Origin: SG8-41 sp035574195
GTDB taxonomy: Bacteria > Pseudomonadota > Gammaproteobacteria > Burkholderiales > SG8-41
NCBI GenBank assembly: GCA_035574195.1
Contig: DATLZE010000116.1
Coordinates: forward strand, 1-8,085
Length of the DNA stretch: 8,085 nucleotides
Direction: 5' to 3'
A model generated the notes under the pieces. The model was given only the letters and a program-made list of their open reading frames with translations. It was not told the origin of the DNA and did not search any database. The translations under genes and the position numbers were made by a program. Below, one piece after another: positions 1 through 6,284 of this stretch (position 1 is its first letter; each line of letters opens with the position of its first letter).

Positions 1-93
1 CACAGCGGGCGGCGCGCACGCTGCGAGCGCCGCGGCGAGCGCGAGCAACCAGCCGCGGCGGTGATTCCCCATCGCGGGCGCAGCTCCGGTCAT
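1..93 (-). CDS. Exported protein, N-terminal fragment (signal peptide only)
   Basis: Only the first 31 codons are in the window; the gene continues past the left edge. The ATG at 93 overlaps the stop of the preceding TctC-like gene as ATGA, which suggests translational coupling. A second in-frame ATG at 72 gives a more usual signal peptide and has GGAG 11 nt upstream, so either start is possible. From the ATG at 72 the product has a short basic segment (HRRG), then a hydrophobic Leu/Ala stretch ending in LAAC followed by APPAV. LAAC fits a lipoprotein signal peptidase box, with Cys19 counted from the second Met. Cleavage by ordinary signal peptidase I is also possible. The mature protein is not visible, so its function is unknown. 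As the last visible gene of an operon with a binding protein it may be another periplasmic or lipid-anchored uptake component, which is inference only. Confidence 0.6.
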   Translation of the reverse strand, partial: MTGAAPAMGNHRRGWLLALAAALAACAPPAV

Positions 94-1052
94 GGCTTCT
101 TGAGCCCGATCTGCTCCATGATGCGCGCGAGATAGGCGTCCTCCGCGGCGATCAGCCTGCCGAACTCCGCCGCCGGCAGGAACCCCGGGCGCACGTAGAG
201 CTTCTCGGCCGCTGCGGCGAAGTCGGCGCTCTGCACCGTCTCGCGGATCGCTCGTTCGAGCGCGGCGATCACCGCAGGCGGCGTGCCGCGCGGCACGGCG
301 ATGCCGCGCCAGGCGTCGAGCGCGACGTCAATGCCCAGCTCGCGCGCGGTCGGCACCTCGGGAAAGGCCGGATCGCGCTGGGCGGAGAGCGCCGCGAGCA
401 GCCGGATGCGGCCCGCCTGGACGTGGCCTGCGAGCGCGCCCGGGAACTGCACCACGGCCTCGACGTGGCCGCCCACGAGGCTCGGCACGATCTGCGCCGC
501 GGCGTACGGCACGTCCGTCACCTGGGCTTCGGCCGCCTTGAACAGCGCGACCGCCGAGATGTGGGTGTGACTGCCGACGCCGGAATTGGCGACCGTGATC
601 GCGCCGGGACGCGACCTGGCGTCGGCGACAAGCTCCTTGAGCGATTTCCATTTCGCTTCGGAGCGTACCGCGACCACCACCGACTCGAGCAGCACCCGCG
701 CCACCGGGTCGAAGGCGCGGTAATCGAACGGCAGCTGCCCGGAGTGGAAGGTAGTCGAGATCGAGTTCGAGTTCCACACCAGCGAATAGCCGTCGGGCTT
801 CTGCGCCGCGACGTGCTTGTAGCCGATCGCGCCGCCCGCGCCCGGCCGGTTCACGACGACCACGTTCGCGCCGAGCTGCTTGGCGAGGCCCTGCGCGAGC
901 ATCCGCGCCGTGACGTCGGCCGAGGTGCCGGCGGGAAAGAGCACCGTGATCTCGACGTTGCCGCGTTTGGGATAAGGCACATCCTGGGCCGGCGCGCTCG
1001 CCACCAGCAGCGCGCCGATCGCAACCGCCGCCACCCCGGGCCATGTCCTCAT
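90..1052 (-). CDS. TctC/Bug-family periplasmic substrate-binding protein
   Basis: The 320-residue product matches the usual size of tripartite tricarboxylate transporter (TTT) substrate-binding proteins, the Bug family, which bind carboxylates in the periplasm. Residues 1-22 form a signal peptide with a likely cut after APA, so the mature protein starts near Gln23. Family hallmarks follow: the ligand-loop motif VLFPAGTSADVTAR (37-50), with Asp46 in the place of the conserved ligand-contacting Asp, and NRPGAGGAIG (68-77), then PDGYSL. Near the C-terminus are FPEVPTARELG and the terminal helical region. The start at 1052 is chosen because an exceptionally good ribosome site, AGGAGG, lies 6 nt upstream and the signal peptide begins there; the frame stays open further upstream only because of high GC. 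The gene lies 44 nt after the oxidoreductase and overlaps the next gene by 4 bp. No TctA or TctB membrane subunit is present, which is common for Bug proteins. The ligand cannot be told from sequence. Confidence 0.93.
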   Translation of the reverse strand: MRTWPGVAAVAIGALLVASAPAQDVPYPKRGNVEITVLFPAGTSADVTARMLAQGLAKQLGANVVVVNRPGAGGAIGYKHVAAQKPDGYSLVWNSNSISTTFHSGQLPFDYRAFDPVARVLLESVVVAVRSEAKWKSLKELVADARSRPGAITVANSGVGSHTHISAVALFKAAEAQVTDVPYAAAQIVPSLVGGHVEAVVQFPGALAGHVQAGRIRLLAALSAQRDPAFPEVPTARELGIDVALDAWRGIAVPRGTPPAVIAALERAIRETVQSADFAAAAEKLYVRPGFLPAAEFGRLIAAEDAYLARIMEQIGLKKP

Positions 1053-1096
1053 GAGCGTCCTCCTCGGGTTTCCGTGCCTCGTCCTCGCCTCGCGCC

Positions 1097-2104
1097 TCAT
1101 TCCCCGGCCAGGATCTCGGCGACCTCGACGCGGCGGCCTTCGCGCGCCGAGCGGATGCCGGCGCGCAGCACCGCGAGCGAGCGCGTCGCCTTCTCCCCGT
1201 CCATCTCGGGCTCGGCCTGCCCGCGCACCGCGGCCGCGAACTCCTCCAGCTCCTCGACGAGCGTGTCGTTCTTCGGGCACGCCACCGGAACCGAGCGCCC
1301 GTCGCCGCGCTGCAGGAAGCGCAGGCCCTGGTGCAGATCGTAGTAGGCGCTCGCCTCCTTGCCGTAGATGTTCATGACGTAGTGCTCGGAGGCCGATGCG
1401 TAGGAGGCGTTCAGCGTGGACAACGCGCCGTTCTCGTGCTCGAGCACCATGCTCGCGACGTCGGGATTGTCGCCCGGCAGCACGAGTTGCGCGAGCCGCC
1501 CGCTCACCGCCGCGATCGGCCCCATCAGGTACTCGAGCACGTCGGTGTAGTGGATGCCGATCTGCAGCATCACGCCCCCCGGCATGCCCTCGGCCGTGTA
1601 GCGCCAGGAGGAGAGATCGATCTTGCCGAGACGGTCGCGCGAGATGTTGGCCTCCGCGTTCACCAGCCGGCCGAACGCGCCTTCCTCGATGCGGCGGCGG
1701 ATCCAGCGGAAGTGGCTCTCCTTTCTGCGCTGGTAGCCGAGCGCGAGCACCACCCCGGCGCGGCGGCAGGCCTCGGCGATCGCGCGCGCATCGGCGATCG
1801 TGTTGGCGATGGGCTTGTCGAGGAACACGTGCTTGCCGGCCTGCGCGGCGGCGCGCGTGGTTTCGAGGTGGGCGTTGTTGGGCGTGGTGTTGATGATCGC
1901 GGCGATGCTGCGGTCGTTCAGGATCTCGTCGTAGGAGGCGGCCGCCCGGCAGCCGTACTTTTCGGCGAAGGCGCGGCGTTTCGCCTCCGAGCGCGAATAG
2001 CAGGCGACGATTTCGAGCCGGCCCGAGCGCTTGATCGCATCGGCGAGCACGTCCGACCACCAGCCCATGCCGATGCACGCGACCCTCAGCGGTTGATCAG
2101 CCAT
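1097..2104 (-). CDS. Gfo/Idh/MocA-family NAD(P)-dependent oxidoreductase
   Basis: The product is 335 residues, normal for this family of sugar, inositol and hydroxy-acid dehydrogenases. An N-terminal Rossmann fold is visible: strand VACIGMG (8-14) with GxG at 12-14, then strand EIVACYSR (31-38), whose Ser-Arg end is a cofactor-selecting region. NTTPNNAH (72-79) follows, and the family signature usually written EKP appears as DKP (96-98), with Lys97 kept. The C-terminal domain carries GGVMLQIGIHYTD (176-188); His185 is the expected catalytic histidine, but Gln181 stands where Asp is common. The ATG at 2104 overlaps the end of the GlcG-like gene by 8 bp and has the purine-rich AGGCGG just upstream; the open frame beyond it is low-complexity Arg/Ala and was not used. 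Its substrate is unknown. Position between a GlcG-like gene and a carboxylate-binding protein suggests a hydroxylated organic acid or sugar acid, which is inference. Confidence 0.93.
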   Translation of the reverse strand: MADQPLRVACIGMGWWSDVLADAIKRSGRLEIVACYSRSEAKRRAFAEKYGCRAAASYDEILNDRSIAAIINTTPNNAHLETTRAAAQAGKHVFLDKPIANTIADARAIAEACRRAGVVLALGYQRRKESHFRWIRRRIEEGAFGRLVNAEANISRDRLGKIDLSSWRYTAEGMPGGVMLQIGIHYTDVLEYLMGPIAAVSGRLAQLVLPGDNPDVASMVLEHENGALSTLNASYASASEHYVMNIYGKEASAYYDLHQGLRFLQRGDGRSVPVACPKNDTLVEELEEFAAAVRGQAEPEMDGEKATRSLAVLRAGIRSAREGRRVEVAEILAGE

Positions 2105-2552
2105 TCTTGTCCGCCTGCCAGCTCGCGCCGATCGCCTCCACCGCCTCGCGCGCGAACCGGTCGTCGAGCTCCCAGGTGGCGCCCGAGACGCCGATGCCGC
2201 CCACGCACTCGCCCTCGAAGATGATCGGATAGCCGCCCTCCATCGCGGTCCAGCGCTCCGGGCCCGCCGCGAGCGCGAGCCCCAGCGCATGCAGCGTGTC
2301 GAGCGCCTGCCCGGCGGCGCCCCGTGCGGTGGTGGGGCGGCGGTTGGAGGCGGCGCATACCGCCTTCGTGGTCGAGGAGTGCACGGTGTGGAAGCGCCCC
2401 CCGTCCATGCGCTGCACCAGGATCGGGTGGCCGCCCGCGTCCACGATGGCGACCGAGACGGCGTAGCCGGCCTGCTCGGCGAGAGCGGTCGCGGTGTCCA
2501 TCATTTTTCTGGCTCCGGCGAGCGTCAGGCGCCTGGAAGGTGTGACGTACAT
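2097..2552 (-). CDS. GlcG/HbpS-like (DUF336) small protein
   Basis: The 151-residue product fits the GlcG/HbpS (heme-binding-like, DUF336) family. Members include the glycolate-locus protein GlcG and the Streptomyces heme-binding HbpS; many bacterial members sit in catabolic operons with no proven role. The family pattern is clear: an N-terminal helix (LTLAGARKMMDTATALAEQ, 9-27), VSVAIVDAGGHPILVQRMDG (32-51), then the C-terminal GGYPIIFEGECVGGIGVSGAT region and a D-x-x-x-A-x-x-A helix. The start at 2552 gives a family-sized N-terminus; an in-frame ATG at 2600 would add 16 residues of unconvincing sequence and would place the start upstream of the likely minus-strand -10 box. The gene leads the leftward operon and overlaps the next gene by 8 bp. 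No signal peptide is apparent, so a cytoplasmic location is likely. Heme binding is not shown by the sequence. Confidence 0.88.
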   Translation of the reverse strand: MYVTPSRRLTLAGARKMMDTATALAEQAGYAVSVAIVDAGGHPILVQRMDGGRFHTVHSSTTKAVCAASNRRPTTARGAAGQALDTLHALGLALAAGPERWTAMEGGYPIIFEGECVGGIGVSGATWELDDRFAREAVEAIGASWQADKNG

Positions 2553-2615
2553 CGGTCGGCCTGCGGAGGCTTCGTTATAATGCGGCGTATTTTCCAGCAT
2601 TCGCGTTCCGCGTCA
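2553..2615. promoter_or_regulatory. Divergent promoter region with shared AT-rich -10 core
   Basis: This is the only clearly AT-rich patch between genes in the window and separates the two divergent operons. A perfect TATAAT lies on the plus strand at 2576-2581, and the overlapping minus-strand hexamer TATAAC lies at 2579-2574, so the two -10 elements share the same TTATAA core. No good -35 match lies at the expected distance on either strand. Initiation about 7 nt past the plus -10 would give a leader of some 25-30 nt before the ATG at 2616 and would exclude the in-frame ATG at 2580. On the minus strand it would leave a leader of about 15 nt before 2552. Because the two boxes overlap, the two operons would compete for polymerase or need an activator. 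Base calls are seen directly; promoter activity is inferred. Confidence 0.5.
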
Positions 2616-3782
2616 ATGAAGCGCCCCGGCACGGACGAGACCCACCGCGAGCTGCGCGAGGGCGTGCGCGCGCTGTGCCGGCAGTTCGACTCGGCCTACT
2701 GGCAAAAAATTGACGAGCAGCGCGGCTACCCCGAGGCGTTCGTGGAGGCGCTCACCCGGGCGGGCTGGCTCTCGGCCCTGATCCCCGAGCAATACGGCGG
2801 CTCGGGGCTCACGCTGACCGAAGCCTCGATCATCATGGAGGAGATCAACCGCTCGGGCGGCAACTCGGGGGCGTGCCATGGCCAGATGTACAACATGGGC
2901 ACGCTCCTGCGCCACGGCTCGGAGGAGCAGAAACAGCGTTATCTGCCGAAAATCGCGAGAGGGGAGCTCAGACTGCAGTCCATGGCGGTGACCGAGCCCA
3001 CCGCGGGCACCGATACGACGAGGATCCAGACCACCGCGGTGCGCAAGGGGGAGCGCTACCTCGTGAACGGCCAGAAAGTATGGACTTCGCGCGTGCGGCA
3101 CTCCGACCTCATGATCCTGCTCGCGCGCACGACGCCCTTCTCCGAGGTCAGGAAGAAGACCGATGGCATGTCGGTGTTCATCGTGGATCTGCGCGAGGCG
3201 ATCGGGCGCGGGCTCACCGTGAAGCCGATCCGCAACCTCGCCAATCACGAGACCAGCGAGCTGTTCTTCGACAACCTGGAAATCCCGGCGGAGAACCTGA
3301 TCGGGAAGGAAGGCGAGGGATTCCGCTACATCCTCGACGGGCTGAACGCCGAGCGCATCCTGATCGCGGCCGAATGCATCGGCGACGGCTACTGGTTCGT
3401 GGAGCGGGCGACGAATTACGCGAAGGAGCGCGTGGTGTTCGACCGGCCGATCGGCCAGAACCAGGGCATCCAGTTCCCGATCGCGCGCGCCTACGTGAAC
3501 GTGCAGGCCGCGGACCTGATGCGCTACCGGGCGGCAGCGCGCTACGACGCCGGCGAGCCGTGCGGCGCGGAGGCGAACATGGCGAAGCTGCTCGCCGCCG
3601 ATGCCTCCTGGGAGGCGGCGAACGTGTGCTTGCAGACTTACGGCGGATTCGGCTTCGCGGCCGAGTACGACGTCGAGCGCAAGTTCCGCGAGACGCGCCT
3701 CTACCAGGTGGCGCCGATCTCCACGAACTTGATTCTCTCCTACATCGGCGAACACGTGCTCGGCCTTCCGCGCTCGTTCTGA
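2616..3782 (+). CDS. Acyl-CoA dehydrogenase family flavoprotein
   Basis: The 388-residue product has the normal length and order of the family: an N-terminal helical domain (about 1-120), a beta domain (about 121-235) and a C-terminal helical domain. FAD-contacting signature MAVTEPTAGTDTT lies at 123-135. The second family signature, starting QTYGGFGF at 340 and ending at Glu359, fits the classic spacing fully. The enzyme should oxidise an acyl-CoA to the 2-enoyl-CoA and pass electrons to electron-transfer flavoprotein. Oddity: the motif where medium- and short-chain enzymes have the catalytic Glu (YQIYEG) reads YQVAPI, with Pro367 at the Glu position, while Glu246 in LNAER matches the helix-G position that supplies the base in isovaleryl-CoA and long-chain dehydrogenases. 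The ATG at 2616 fits the promoter; no clear ribosome site precedes it. An in-frame ATG at 2580 would add 12 residues. The stop is 7 nt before the CoA-transferase, so the two are probably co-translated. The substrate is not known. Confidence 0.94.
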   Translation: MKRPGTDETHRELREGVRALCRQFDSAYWQKIDEQRGYPEAFVEALTRAGWLSALIPEQYGGSGLTLTEASIIMEEINRSGGNSGACHGQMYNMGTLLRHGSEEQKQRYLPKIARGELRLQSMAVTEPTAGTDTTRIQTTAVRKGERYLVNGQKVWTSRVRHSDLMILLARTTPFSEVRKKTDGMSVFIVDLREAIGRGLTVKPIRNLANHETSELFFDNLEIPAENLIGKEGEGFRYILDGLNAERILIAAECIGDGYWFVERATNYAKERVVFDRPIGQNQGIQFPIARAYVNVQAADLMRYRAAARYDAGEPCGAEANMAKLLAADASWEAANVCLQTYGGFGFAAEYDVERKFRETRLYQVAPISTNLILSYIGEHVLGLPRSF

Positions 3783-3789
3783 TCCGGCC

Positions 3790-4968
3790 ATGCTCCCCCT
3801 CGACGGAATCACCGTCGTCTCGCTGGAACAGGCCGTGGCGGCGCCCTTTGCCACGCGCCATCTGGCCGACCTCGGGGCGCGGGTCATCAAGATCGAGCGC
3901 CCGGGCACGGGCGATTTTGCGCGCGGCTACGACGAGACCGTCAGGGGCCTGTCCTCGCACTTCGTGTGGTTGAACCGCACCAAGGAAAGCCTCACGCTCG
4001 ACCTCAAGCAGCCCGCTGCGCGCGCCGTGCTCGCACGGCTCCTCGCGCGGGCCGATGTCTTCGTCCAGAATCTCGCTCCCGGCGCCGCGCGCCGGCTCGG
4101 GTTCGGGGCGGAGGCGCTCCTCGAGCGCCACCCCCGCCTCATCGCGTGCGACATTTCCGGCTACGGCGAGACCGGGCCCTATGCGCACAAGAAAGCCTAC
4201 GACCTGCTGGTGCAGAGCGAGGCGGGCGTGCTCGCGGTGACCGGGACCGAGGAGACGCCGAGCAAGGTCGGGATCTCGATCGCCGATATCGCGACGGGGG
4301 TCTACGCCTATTCGGGGATCCTCACGGCGCTCTTCGCGCGCGAGAAGACCGGCCGGGGCGGGCGCGTGGAAGTGACCATGCTCGAGGCGCTCGCCGAGTG
4401 GATGGGTTATCCGCTCTACTACACGCACTTCGGCGGCCGCGCTCCCGCGCGCACCGGCCCCGATCACGCCACCATCGTGCCCTACGGGCGCTACCGCACG
4501 GGCGACGGCCGGGACGTGATGCTGGGCCTGCAGAACGAGCGGGAGTGGGCGGTGTTCTGCGACAAAGTGCTCGGGCGCCCCGAGCTCGCCTCCGATCCCC
4601 GCTACGACAGCAACTCCAAGCGCAACGCCCGGCGCGCGGAGATCGCCCGGCTGATCGAGCGCGCGTTCTCGGAGCTGACCGCCGAGCAGGCCGTGGCGAA
4701 GCTCGACGCGGCGGGCATCGCCAACGCCCGCGTCAACACGCCGGAGCAAGTGTGGGAGCACGCGCAGTTGAAGGCGCGCGGGCGCTGGCGGGAGATGGGC
4801 TCGCCGGCGGGAGCGCTGCCCGCACTGCTGCCGCCCGCCACCCACGACGGGTTCGAGGCGCGGATCGGCGCGATCCCGGCGCTGGGCGAGCACACCGAGC
4901 GCATTCTGCAGGAGCTCGGCTACGGCGCGGATGAAATCGCCGCGCTGCGCGCGGCAGGGGCGATCTGA
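3790..4968 (+). CDS. CaiB/BaiF family (class III) CoA-transferase
   Basis: The 392-residue product matches class III CoA-transferases such as formyl-CoA transferase and CaiB, which move CoA between carboxylic acids through an enzyme-bound anhydride. Visible family features are the N-terminal GITVVSLEQAVAAPFATRHLADLGARVIKIE region (in pieces over 6-36), LNRTKESLTLDLK (61-73), DISGYGETGPYAHKKAYDLLVQ further on, and SIADIATGVYAYSG, whose Asp166 aligns with the catalytic Asp169 of formyl-CoA transferase. REKTGRGGRVEVTMLEA follows, as in the family. The gene starts 7 nt after the acyl-CoA dehydrogenase stop, which argues for coupled expression and a shared substrate: the transferase would make the CoA ester that the dehydrogenase oxidises. 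Many neighbours of this type use succinyl-CoA as donor, but the donor and acceptor cannot be read from sequence. The protein appears complete and cytoplasmic. Confidence 0.95.
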   Translation: MLPLDGITVVSLEQAVAAPFATRHLADLGARVIKIERPGTGDFARGYDETVRGLSSHFVWLNRTKESLTLDLKQPAARAVLARLLARADVFVQNLAPGAARRLGFGAEALLERHPRLIACDISGYGETGPYAHKKAYDLLVQSEAGVLAVTGTEETPSKVGISIADIATGVYAYSGILTALFAREKTGRGGRVEVTMLEALAEWMGYPLYYTHFGGRAPARTGPDHATIVPYGRYRTGDGRDVMLGLQNEREWAVFCDKVLGRPELASDPRYDSNSKRNARRAEIARLIERAFSELTAEQAVAKLDAAGIANARVNTPEQVWEHAQLKARGRWREMGSPAGALPALLPPATHDGFEARIGAIPALGEHTERILQELGYGADEIAALRAAGAI

Positions 4969-5096
4969 CAGGCGTCGTGAAAGTGCCCGGCGACGCGCGC
5001 TTCCTCGCCCCTTCCCCCTCTGCCGAATGGCGGCAGCGAATGGCCAGCGAACGCCTCGCCAGCCGTTCACCCGCGACGCGCCAGGTCCCGGGCACG

Positions 5097-6266
5097 ATGG
5101 CGCGGGCTTTCCCGCTCCGCGGCGTCCTCGTGCCGCTGCTCTTCGTGGCGGCTCTCGCGGCGAGCTGCGGGCGCGGCGATGCGCCCGGCGGCGAGCGGGT
5201 GGTCGAGCTCGGCTTCGCGGCACCCCTCACCGGCCCGCAGGCGCACTACGGCCAGGAGATGCGCAACGGCATCGTGCTCGCGCTCGAGGAAATCAACGCC
5301 GAGCGGCCGGCGATCGGCGGCGCCCGCGTGCGCTTCGAGTTGCTCGCCGAGGACGATCAGGCCGATCCGAGGCAGGCAACCCTGGTCGCGCAGAAGCTCG
5401 TGGACCGGGGCATTGCCGGCATGCTCGGCCATTTCAACTCCGGCACCAGCATTCCCGCCTCCAAGATCTACGCCGCAGCCGGCATCCCCCAGATCGCCAT
5501 GGCGACCGCCCCCGCCTACACCGCGCAGGGCTACCGGACGACATTCCGCGCGATGACGAGCGACGCCCAGCAGGGCGCGGTGCTCGGGGGCTATGTGGTC
5601 AGGAAACTCGGGGCGCGCCGCATCGCGATCATCGACGACCGCACCGCCTACGGCCAGGGCCTCGCCGATGAGTTCGAGAAGGCGGCGCGCGCGGCCGGCG
5701 CCGAGATCGTGCGGCGCGAGTACACCACCGACAAGGCGACCGACTTCACGGCCATCCTCACCGCCGTGAAGGCGGCGCGCCCGGACGCGATATTCTTCGG
5801 GGGCGCGGATGCGCAGGCCGGCCCCATGGCGCGCCAGATCCGGCAGCTCGGGATCGAGGCGCGGCTGGTCGGCGGGGAGATGGTGAGGTCCGCGACTTTT
5901 CTGAAGCTCGCGGGCGCTGCGGCGGAGGGCACGGTCGCCTCGCTCGCCGGCCTGCCGCTCGGCCAGATGCCGGGCGGCAAGCGCTACGAGGAAAAATACC
6001 GTGCCCGCTTCGGCACGCCGGTCGAGGTCTACTCGCCGTACGCCTACGACGCGGCGCGGGTGCTCGTGGAGGCGATGAAGCGCGTCGACTCGGTCGAGCC
6101 CGCGCGCTACCTTCCCGAGCTCGCGAAAACCAACCACGCGGGCGTGACCTCGGCGCGCATCGCCTACGACGAGAAGGGAGACCTCAAGGACGGCACGATC
6201 ACCGTCTACCGGGTCGCCGGCGGCGAGTGGCGCGTGCTCGAAACGGTGGGCGGTTTCGAGCGCTGA
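5097..6266 (+). CDS. LivJ/LivK-type ABC transporter substrate-binding lipoprotein
   Basis: The 389-residue product belongs to the branched-chain amino acid type of periplasmic binding proteins, a family that also binds aromatic acids, amides and other small carboxylates. From the ATG at 5097 there is an Arg-containing n-region, a hydrophobic core and AASC at 21-24, a plausible but non-ideal lipobox (Ala at -3), so a lipid-anchored periplasmic protein is likely. The mature part begins with ELGFAAPLTGPQAHYGQEM, then GIVLALEEIN, LLAEDDQADPRQA, GHFNSGTSIPAS with the usual Ser/Thr ligand-loop, GIPQIAMATA, IIDDRTAYGQGLADEF and DAIFFGGADAQAG. All are expected lobes of the two-domain fold. The frame is open back to a GTG at 4977, but that would place 40 non-signal residues before the signal peptide; an ATG at 5040 is also possible. 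The 128-nt gap after the CoA-transferase has no clear promoter or terminator. No ABC permease or ATPase gene is present. Confidence 0.92.
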   Translation: MARAFPLRGVLVPLLFVAALAASCGRGDAPGGERVVELGFAAPLTGPQAHYGQEMRNGIVLALEEINAERPAIGGARVRFELLAEDDQADPRQATLVAQKLVDRGIAGMLGHFNSGTSIPASKIYAAAGIPQIAMATAPAYTAQGYRTTFRAMTSDAQQGAVLGGYVVRKLGARRIAIIDDRTAYGQGLADEFEKAARAAGAEIVRREYTTDKATDFTAILTAVKAARPDAIFFGGADAQAGPMARQIRQLGIEARLVGGEMVRSATFLKLAGAAAEGTVASLAGLPLGQMPGGKRYEEKYRARFGTPVEVYSPYAYDAARVLVEAMKRVDSVEPARYLPELAKTNHAGVTSARIAYDEKGDLKDGTITVYRVAGGEWRVLETVGGFER

Positions 6267-6284
6267 GCGCGAGCGCCCGCACGC

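Noticed and set aside
90..2078. Very long minus-strand frame spanning the Bug gene and, out of frame, most of the oxidoreductase gene
   Set aside because: The upstream part is Arg/Ala-rich nonsense lying in another frame of a well-supported enzyme; the real gene starts at 1052 behind AGGAGG. GC-rich DNA has few stop codons.
2552..2600. Alternative start of the GlcG-like protein at 2600
   Set aside because: The extra 16 residues have no family likeness, and the ATG would sit upstream of the likely minus-strand -10 box.
4972..4996. Inverted repeat GCGTCG / CGACGC after the CoA-transferase as a terminator
   Set aside because: The stem is only 6 bp with a 13-nt loop and no following T run; it is expected by chance at this GC content.
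5024..5044. Direct repeat CGAATGGC, two copies 13 nt apart upstream of the ABC binding-protein gene
   Set aside because: There are only two 8-nt copies and a poorer third trace; no regulator site of this form is known to me and chance is likely.
3214..5223. 669-codon minus-strand frame opposite the dehydrogenase and CoA-transferase
   Set aside because: It has no recognisable domain and a biased Arg/Ala/Gly composition, and lies antisense to two genes with clear family motifs.
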